Shown: one piece after another, positions 58,125 to 64,000 of the stretch | Numbering within the stretch: position 1 is the first letter of the stretch | Layout of the letters: each line of letters starts with the position of its first letter | Source of the DNA: Haemophilus haemolyticus | GTDB lineage: Bacteria; Pseudomonadota; Gammaproteobacteria; Enterobacterales; Pasteurellaceae | Direction of reading: 5' to 3' | Length of the DNA stretch: 64,000 nt | Assembly (NCBI RefSeq): GCF_001679045.1 | Contig: NZ_LYCK01000012.1 | Location: 398,549 to 462,548 of the forward strand | Translations under genes and position numbers: made by a program | The notes under the pieces: generated by a model | What the model saw: only the letters and a program-made list of their open reading frames with translations | Database searches by the model: none | What the model was told of the DNA's origin: nothing

Positions 58125-60146
58125 CTACATCAACGCAATGGAAAGTAATAACACAACCAAGGCAATCACGAAGTACACGCAATAAACGCGGAAGTCGCCT
58201 TGTTGTAGCCATTGGATTTTACGACCTAACCATGGGATAAAATGCGCAATCGGCATTGTTACTTTTTCTTCCCAGAATGGTTCTGTTTTGGTCGCACCTG
58301 AAATTAATGCATTGATACCTTTTGCACCAGCAGGCGCAGGATCAAGCACTTGACGCAAGGTATAAAGCGGTTTGAAGATAATACGAAGCGGACGAGTAAA
58401 ACTACCCGCAGATGCTGCCATATCCATTTCGTAAGCATAACCACAAGCCCAAGGATTGCCTTTTGCACGATCTGCCATACGATTGCCTTTGGTGTAAGCG
58501 TAATACATAAATGGCAACACAAAGAATGCAATCAACATAATGCTCACCATTGGTGTAGAAAGCACCGTATTCGGTGTATTGCTTGCGACCACTACGCCAT
58601 TTTCCGATAAATTAAGCATGTCATTATGAGAAAGTGCGGTTGCAATATTGGCAATAATTGGCGTTACCACAGAAGCGCCCACACCTAAAAGTACGCAGAA
58701 TAATGCCAAGATTGCCATTGCAATCACCATTGGTTTTGGCACTTCGCGTGCATGTGCTGCTTTTTCGCTGCGTGGTGCACCACCAAAGCTAATACCATAC
58801 ACTTTCACGAAACAAAGTGCGGCAAGCGCACCAGTTAAGGCAAGCATAATGATTGCAACAGGGCCTGCAATGCGTAATACCACATCATTGTGTTGGCTTA
58901 GGCTGAATAAAGATTGATAAGTAAACCATTCACTCACAAAACCGTTAAACGGTGGTAATGCAGAAATTGCCATGGTACCAATCAAGAAACAGAAAGCAGT
59001 AAATGGCATTAATTTGCCAAGTCCGCCCATTAAATCCATATCTTTTGAATGTAAACGGTACATTACAGAACCAGCACCCAAGAACAATAAGCCTTTGAAT
59101 ACCGCATGGTTAAGTAAGTGATATAAACCGCCAAGTAAACCGACAATAGCAAGTACAGGATTATGGATTGCCATACCAATCATACCGACACCCACACCCA
59201 TCATAATAATGCCGATGTTTTCTACGGTGTGATACGCCAAAAGTTTTTTGATGTCATGTTCTGCTAAGGCATAAAGTACGCCAAGCACAGAAGAAACTGC
59301 GCCAAAAGCAAGCACAATCACACCAAACCACATATTGTGTGCGCCAAGTAGATCAATACCAACTTTGATAATCCCGAAGATACCGATTTTAACCATCACA
59401 CCAGACATCATTGCAGAAGCATGGGAAGGTGCAGCAGGGTGAGCTTTTGGTAACCAGCTATGCAATGGAATCATCCCAGCTTTTGCACCGAAACCAAGAA
59501 ATGCCAAAATAAATACCGTAAAGGCTAAAGGCATTGAAAGCTCGGTGTGGCGGAAGGCTTCAAATTCAAAGCTACCTGCGTAGCAATAGAAAATAAAGAA
59601 AGCGATCATAATCAACACAGAACCAGCGTGAGCAATGAAGAAATACAACAAGCCCGCATTGGTTGCGTTGTCATCTTGTTCGGTTAGTACTAAGAAGTAA
59701 GATGCCAAAGACATCATTTCAAAGAACACTAAAAAATAGAAAGCGTTATCGCTGGTGACTAAGGCAACCATTGAGGCGATAAACAAATTCATAAAGAAGC
59801 CCATCGTGCCAGCGCCTTTGCCAATGTATTCTTTCACATAGGAAAAGGAATAAAGTGCGGTGATAATAACCATTAAAGAAATGACACACACCATAAACGC
59901 AGCTAATCCGTCAATGCGGATTGAAAATTGGGCGAAGTCGAAAGGGGTTGAAAACACATCAACGACCGTATCGTTGCTGATAAGCACGGGAATGCAGGCA
60001 ACAATGCCTAACAAGCCACCAAGTATACCGGTCACGCCGGATATATTGATTGAAAGTTGTTCATTTTTTCGCACAGCGAGAGAAATAAACGCACCAACGA
60101 CATAAATCAACAAGGACGTGATGAGCAAACTGATTGAAGAACTCAT
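58125..60146 (-). CDS. hyfB: Hydrogenase-4 membrane subunit HyfB (NuoL/HycC-like)
   Basis: Largest membrane subunit, 673 residues, with about 16 helices. The proton-channel motifs are FLVFFEMMSLASYFLVLTEQ (Glu), LGFGAKAGMIPLHSWLPKAH (Lys), HDIKKLLAYHTVENIGIIMM and LLGGLYHLLNHAVFKGLLF (His/Lys). The amphipathic C-terminal region includes GNPWACGYAYEMDMAASAG. It follows hyfA by 42 bp with a GGAGTGAA ribosome site. Confidence 0.95.
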   Translation of the reverse strand: MSSSISLLITSLLIYVVGAFISLAVRKNEQLSINISGVTGILGGLLGIVACIPVLISNDTVVDVFSTPFDFAQFSIRIDGLAAFMVCVISLMVIITALYSFSYVKEYIGKGAGTMGFFMNLFIASMVALVTSDNAFYFLVFFEMMSLASYFLVLTEQDDNATNAGLLYFFIAHAGSVLIMIAFFIFYCYAGSFEFEAFRHTELSMPLAFTVFILAFLGFGAKAGMIPLHSWLPKAHPAAPSHASAMMSGVMVKIGIFGIIKVGIDLLGAHNMWFGVIVLAFGAVSSVLGVLYALAEHDIKKLLAYHTVENIGIIMMGVGVGMIGMAIHNPVLAIVGLLGGLYHLLNHAVFKGLLFLGAGSVMYRLHSKDMDLMGGLGKLMPFTAFCFLIGTMAISALPPFNGFVSEWFTYQSLFSLSQHNDVVLRIAGPVAIIMLALTGALAALCFVKVYGISFGGAPRSEKAAHAREVPKPMVIAMAILALFCVLLGVGASVVTPIIANIATALSHNDMLNLSENGVVVASNTPNTVLSTPMVSIMLIAFFVLPFMYYAYTKGNRMADRAKGNPWACGYAYEMDMAASAGSFTRPLRIIFKPLYTLRQVLDPAPAGAKGINALISGATKTEPFWEEKVTMPIAHFIPWLGRKIQWLQQGDFRVYCVYFVIALVVLLLSIALM

Positions 60147-60188
60147 AATTTCACTCCATTGATTAACGAGTAAACAAACAATAAACTT

Positions 60189-60788
60189 TTATCTTGGCAC
60201 GACAGGAGAACCCACCATTGCCATTTCGCGTTTTTTGCGATTTGCTTGTTCGATACTCTCATCACTAATTAAGAATAAAGTTTTTGTTGGGCAAGTTTGA
60301 ATACAAGCAGGGCCATCTTCACGGAAATAGCAAAGGTCGCATTTTACTGCGATAGCTTTTACACCAGGTTCCCATGCAAGCATATTATGAACATCAGTAT
60401 TATTCGGTGCGGTGCGAATATCACGTTTTACCGCATCTGTGAAAGAGAAACTGTCGTAGTGGTTTGGTGCGTCTAATGGCGCGCTACCATGTTGAGTAAT
60501 CGCCCCGAATGGACAAGCAATGGCGCAAAGTTTACAGCCAATACACAAACCTTCATTTAATTGAATAGTGTCATTTTCGTGCTTAATTGCATGCACAGGA
60601 CATACCGTAGCACAAGGTGAATCATCACAATGACGACATAAGATCGGCACAGTAATATCGTCGTTACGCATTACTTGTAACCGCGGAAAGGATTGTAATC
60701 CAAAAGCTTTGTGTACTTCGCTGCAAGCAGCCATACAGGTATTGCATCCAATGCAATCTTTCGGATCACCTATAACAAAACGGTTCAT
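60189..60788 (-). CDS. hyfA: Hydrogenase-4 ferredoxin subunit HyfA (HycB-like)
   Basis: Electron-input ferredoxin that links formate dehydrogenase to the hydrogenase. The ATG at 60788 follows GGGGG and gives 199 residues starting MNRFVIGDPKDCIGC; the frame continues upstream without similarity. Four 4Fe-4S sites are visible: CIGCNTCMAAC, CRHCDDSPCATVCP, CIGCKLCAIACP and CDLCYFREDGPACIQTCP. It is the first gene of the operon. Confidence 0.95.
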   Translation of the reverse strand: MNRFVIGDPKDCIGCNTCMAACSEVHKAFGLQSFPRLQVMRNDDITVPILCRHCDDSPCATVCPVHAIKHENDTIQLNEGLCIGCKLCAIACPFGAITQHGSAPLDAPNHYDSFSFTDAVKRDIRTAPNNTDVHNMLAWEPGVKAIAVKCDLCYFREDGPACIQTCPTKTLFLISDESIEQANRKKREMAMVGSPVVPR

Positions 60789-60862
60789 ATTTTCCCCCAA
60801 AGTATGTATAGATAGAAACAGAAAGTAGGTGGAAGGCATGACGCCAATACATCACAATAACC

Positions 60863-60892
60863 ACTCTGGAAATAAGGATACTCCTTCAGAGT
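60863..60892. repeat. Nested hairpin in the hyfA leader
   Basis: actctg (60863-60868) pairs with cagagt (60887-60892), with an inner stem aagga/tcctt (60874-60886). It lies about 75 bp upstream of the hyfA ATG, in either the transcript leader or an operator. Confidence 0.6.
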
Positions 60893-60922
60893 TACCCAGA
60901 CTAGAGTAAAACGATTGTTTTA

Positions 60923-60936
60923 TTGACTGAGATCAT
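60923..60936 (-). promoter_or_regulatory. FNR-like site upstream of hyfA
   Basis: TTGACTGAGATCAT matches TTGATNNNNATCAA at 8 of 10 fixed positions. It is 135 bp upstream of the hyfA ATG. Anaerobic control fits the function, but no clear -10 element follows at the expected distance. Confidence 0.4.
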
Positions 60937-60971
60937 AAATTTTTTTATTTTTATCGAAGGGAAAATTTCGT

Positions 60972-60990
60972 ATTGAGATTGACTCTCAAT
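60972..60990. promoter_or_regulatory. Fur-like dyad upstream of hyfA
   Basis: ATTGAGATTGACTCTCAAT has 7-bp arms with a 5-bp centre, and its inner 15 bp match TGAGAATNATTCTCA at all but two positions. The 60789-61247 gap contains this site, the FNR-like site, the nested hairpin and several small hairpins, and no protein gene that I can see. Confidence 0.5.
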
Positions 60991-61193
60991 TCAATTTGTT
61001 AAGATTGTAAGTAATTGAAACTATTAAACTAATTATTGAAAAACAATTGCTAATGCAATGTTAAAATCCTGTTGGCATTTTCTCATTTAGCAAAAAAGTG
61101 CGGTAGATTTTCCGCAAGTTTTGGAGCCTGCTTTGAAGTGGATTTTCATCATAAAAATCCTCTTTTCTAAATGAGAATAAATAAAAAAGACAT

Positions 61194-61223
61194 AAAAAAA
61201 CACCGCACTTTGCGGTGTTTTTT
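61194..61223. terminator. Terminator of the autotransporter gene
   Basis: CACCGCA (61201-61207) and TGCGGTG (61211-61217) with a 3-nt loop, flanked by AAAAAA and TTTTTT, work in both directions. The stem includes an uptake-signal core. Confidence 0.9.
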
Positions 61224-61247
61224 CATTATGTTTTCGCTATCAGCTGA

Positions 61248-64000
61248 TTACCATTGGTAACCTACGCCAGCTGCAACGCCAGTTTTACCTTGGCTATTTG
61301 CCGTACCAGATAAACGGATAATAATCTTACCGTTATCAGAGATACGAGACATACCTACTGCAAGACCATTTTGCCCTTGATAGTTACCAGCTGCAATACC
61401 AACTAAGCTCTTACCTGGTGTATAAGCTTGCGGAATATTCGCAGCCGCTAATGCACTTGCAGTACCTGCATCGGCATGTTTACCAACTTTATTGATCTTG
61501 TTGTTCAAGTTTGAAGCAACTGCATGTAACTGGCTACCATTTATAGCATCTTTAGAAGTTGCTGAAATTTCACCTGGAGCCACACCTGTAATTTTAGTAG
61601 GTGTTTTACCATCTGGACCACTTACGTTGATATTTCCAGCCTTATTAGTGATCTTAGGCCCTTTATCACCAAACTGAACACTGTCAAATTGAGGGGTCAT
61701 TGAAGTTGCGATCGCAATATCACGACCATTACGTGTAATCTCGATATTGTTACCAGCATCAACATTAACCGTCTCATCCATTTTAACTTTAGTTGGAGAA
61801 GTATTACCTGAAATGACTTTACCTGTTGAACCTTCTACCGTTCTAGAATGAACATTGATGCCACTATTTTGTAATTGATCAACATTCACCGCATCACTTG
61901 GTTTCGTACCCCATGCAACATTAGAGATGACTGTACCACCAGTACCTTTATCTAAGCCATTATCTTTTAGATATTGTACTTTAGCTTCTTCTTTTGCCGC
62001 ATCCACTGCAGCTTTAGAAGCGGCCTCAATAACATCCTTAGATTGACCTTTCAATAAATCCTTAATCTTCTCTTCTGCGGCTTTTGCGGCAGCTTCTTGT
62101 TTACCCGTCAATTCACCAAGCTGAGTTGGAGTTAAACCCTCTTCACGACTTGTTGTTGAGGTATATTTATCTCCTAAACTATCAGGATCCATGGAAGCTG
62201 ATGTACGAACGTTACTTGGTTCTAAGGCTTCTTTGGTTGTATCAGGTTTACCCTCTTTAACTGGGTACCATTTACCATCAGCAGCTTTAGCAACCTTATT
62301 ACCATCCTTATCTTCAGAAGTAATTTGACTAATTGGTAAATCAACATTAAATCTCACATAGGTATTGGTGATTTTTTTACCATCTTTATTCACCTCATCC
62401 ATAGTTGCAGCTTGGACTTTAGTATTTTTACCATCGGCAAAACGAACATTGTCATCTGGATTTACTTTTTCAAGTTTATCTGCTGATAACGCTTTACTAC
62501 TATCATTAAATGCTTCATTAGCTTTAGATGAATCAGCCAAACCAACATTCCAACCGGACTCTTGGATTGCTGTTGCCACGGTATTACCAGTAACAAAGCC
62601 TGAACCGCTGTTAGTTATCACATCATTATCTTTATCGATATTTAATGGGGTACCTGCAGGTTTACCATTCACATCTGTTTGGAAACCTTCTGGTTTTCCA
62701 TCTTTACCGAGCTTGTAATAATTATCTCCGATCTTAACAGCTTCGGTTTTGGTTCCATCTTTATGAGTAACGGTTACTTTATCAGTAACTTCTCCCTCTT
62801 TGATGCCTACAGTCAATTGGCGGGTGCCATCTTCAAGGGTTTTACCTGTAATAGTAATGCCAGTTCCCCCTTTGAAATCCACTTTGTTAGCGTTCTTCAC
62901 AACATCAGTGTAACCGTTGCCGTCTTTCGCTGACACAATCCAGCCCATATTCACTATATCACGAACTGTTGCAGCTGAATTTAAAGTCTCATCACTTAAT
63001 GGCTCAGTAACTTTACCTGTTTTAGGATCCTTCTTACCTTCTAAATTTACTAACTTAGGTTGTTCAGCTTCAGGAGTTACAGTCTTACCATCCTTAGTAC
63101 CCTCTGGAGCTGTTGGTACTGCAGTTGTATTCAAGACTGAACCCACACCTTTTAATTGTGTCGGTTTACCATCGTCAGATGAGATGTTTAATGCTGTTGT
63201 AGGTTCAACAACCTTACCATCTTTATCTTTACCTGTGTTATTTGTCGCAGGAGTTGCATTCTCAGCTTTAAATTCAACCGATGGTGCTGCTTTAGTTGTG
63301 ACTTTATCTGCTTCAACTGGTGTTGCTGTTGCAGGATCTTTCACCTTACCATTTTCCACTTGATCTGCTGGATAGTACTTACCATCATCCGCTTTCACAA
63401 GAGGGTTGTTGTTTTTATCGGTATAAGTCGCACCATTTGGATTTGCGATTTTAACTGTGTTGAACTCTACATCGTCTTTCGTTGCGTAAGTCACTTTACC
63501 GTTTTCATCTTGTTTCACTGACATATTTTTGCCAGCTACCATTTCAACGGTTTCACCTGGATTGATTAACTCTCCTTCATCTTTCGTGCCTTTCACTTTC
63601 TGACCTTCTGCTGCAGAAGTTTTCAAGTTAAAGCCAGATTTGTTAATCATATCCGCAACATTTTCGGCTGTTGCAATCAAACTAGGTGCATTATTCACCG
63701 CACTTTGAGCTTTATTTACTGCATCTTGAGCAGCTTTTTTCTCCTCATCTGTTGCTGTTGGTTTATTGTTTAACTCATCTAATTTAGCTTGCGCCGCTTT
63801 TAATGCATCTTCAGCTGCTTTCTTCGGTCCTGTTACTGCACCTGTTTCTGTACCAGCTTCATTCTTTGCAACATCCACTAAGCCATTTGATACGTTTACA
63901 GTAATCGTACGAACACCATTCGCATCTGTTTCACCTGTTACCGTGGCTATACCTGTGCCTACAAAGTTCACTTTGTTAGTATTACGCACTTGGTCTGAGT
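61248..64000 (-). CDS. Trimeric autotransporter adhesin, C-terminal part (YadA/Hia-like)
   Basis: Surface adhesin of the type V secretion class, cut by the window end; about 916 residues are present and the frame is open at 64000. The C-terminal 70 residues are a YadA membrane anchor (QAYTPGKSLVGIAAGNYQGQ to GVAAGVGYQW). Before it is the neck motif DAINGSQLHAV and coiled-coil stretches (residues near 50-95, AAEDALKAAQAKLDELNN, and near 665-705). Repeated stalk units include NKVDFKGGTGITITGKTL and GW-containing Trp-ring segments (GWIVSAKD, GWNVGLAD). A GTG in frame at 63989 is not the true start. Confidence 0.94.
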   Translation of the reverse strand, partial: SDQVRNTNKVNFVGTGIATVTGETDANGVRTITVNVSNGLVDVAKNEAGTETGAVTGPKKAAEDALKAAQAKLDELNNKPTATDEEKKAAQDAVNKAQSAVNNAPSLIATAENVADMINKSGFNLKTSAAEGQKVKGTKDEGELINPGETVEMVAGKNMSVKQDENGKVTYATKDDVEFNTVKIANPNGATYTDKNNNPLVKADDGKYYPADQVENGKVKDPATATPVEADKVTTKAAPSVEFKAENATPATNNTGKDKDGKVVEPTTALNISSDDGKPTQLKGVGSVLNTTAVPTAPEGTKDGKTVTPEAEQPKLVNLEGKKDPKTGKVTEPLSDETLNSAATVRDIVNMGWIVSAKDGNGYTDVVKNANKVDFKGGTGITITGKTLEDGTRQLTVGIKEGEVTDKVTVTHKDGTKTEAVKIGDNYYKLGKDGKPEGFQTDVNGKPAGTPLNIDKDNDVITNSGSGFVTGNTVATAIQESGWNVGLADSSKANEAFNDSSKALSADKLEKVNPDDNVRFADGKNTKVQAATMDEVNKDGKKITNTYVRFNVDLPISQITSEDKDGNKVAKAADGKWYPVKEGKPDTTKEALEPSNVRTSASMDPDSLGDKYTSTTSREEGLTPTQLGELTGKQEAAAKAAEEKIKDLLKGQSKDVIEAASKAAVDAAKEEAKVQYLKDNGLDKGTGGTVISNVAWGTKPSDAVNVDQLQNSGINVHSRTVEGSTGKVISGNTSPTKVKMDETVNVDAGNNIEITRNGRDIAIATSMTPQFDSVQFGDKGPKITNKAGNINVSGPDGKTPTKITGVAPGEISATSKDAINGSQLHAVASNLNNKINKVGKHADAGTASALAAANIPQAYTPGKSLVGIAAGNYQGQNGLAVGMSRISDNGKIIIRLSGTANSQGKTGVAAGVGYQW

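Noticed and set aside
62365..63363. Plus-strand frames opposite the adhesin
   Set aside because: Low-complexity Ser/Leu/Val-rich translations typical of antisense to repeated adhesin codons; no start context.

Overview
The window looks like a Haemophilus chromosome (H. influenzae / H. haemolyticus group). The 9-bp uptake signal AAGTGCGGT/ACCGCACTT occurs in very many genes and, as inverted pairs, at many gene ends. The DNA is AT-rich, and nearly every protein resembles an H. influenzae product, including RNase P RNA, the lsg lipooligosaccharide locus and the ygiW-firR-firS trio. From memory, strain Rd lacks the hydrogenase-4 operon and the Ftr1-P19 iron cluster and orders these blocks differently. 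I therefore favour a close relative or a divergent strain; this is inference.

Layout. 0-5.2 kb: metE and pepN (minus). 5.3-8.3 kb: purE-purK behind a PurR operator, then aspC. 8.4-10.8 kb: moaA-moaC-moaD-moaE (minus) behind a molybdenum-cofactor riboswitch. 11.1-13.9 kb: the nitrosative-stress repair gene ytfE/dnrN with an FNR-like site, rnpB (minus), and kdsD-kdsC for Kdo synthesis. 14-19.2 kb: yccS-like, yccT-like, sohB and a lipoprotein-like BamE/OmpA fusion. 19.4-26 kb: rnfA-(small ORF)-rnfB-C-D-G-E-nth. 26.1-27.5 kb: a sodium-coupled symporter.

27.5-39.1 kb is an iron-themed island. It holds the FirS/FirR (QseC/QseB-type) two-component system with ygiW, a DyP-type haem peroxidase (yfeX), and an eight-gene Ftr1-P19 iron importer: Ftr1 permease, periplasmic P19, DUF2318 membrane protein, two FtsX-like permeases, an ATPase, a TlpA-like thioredoxin and a c-type cytochrome. 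Its layout resembles the Campylobacter p19 cluster. 39.2-46 kb: the lsgA-F lipooligosaccharide genes (minus) with mltB as their last apparent member. 46.1-46.8 kb: a DUF218/ElyC-like gene.

46.9-60.8 kb: hypF converges on an 11-gene operon, hyfABCDEFGHIJ-hycI, for a membrane-bound [NiFe] hydrogenase-4 / formate hydrogenlyase. A 168-bp inverted-repeat element sits between hyfI and hyfJ. The upstream region has FNR-like and Fur-like sites but no sigma-54 promoter that I could find. 61.2-64 kb: the C-terminal part of a trimeric autotransporter adhesin that runs off the window.

The moa genes make the cofactor that a formate dehydrogenase would need to feed the hydrogenase. Several promoters carry anaerobic (FNR) or iron (Fur, FirR) signals. 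I found no tRNA, 5S/16S/23S rRNA, CRISPR, prophage or transposase gene. Mobile-like DNA is limited to two palindromic elements, at 33648-33716 and 50188-50355.
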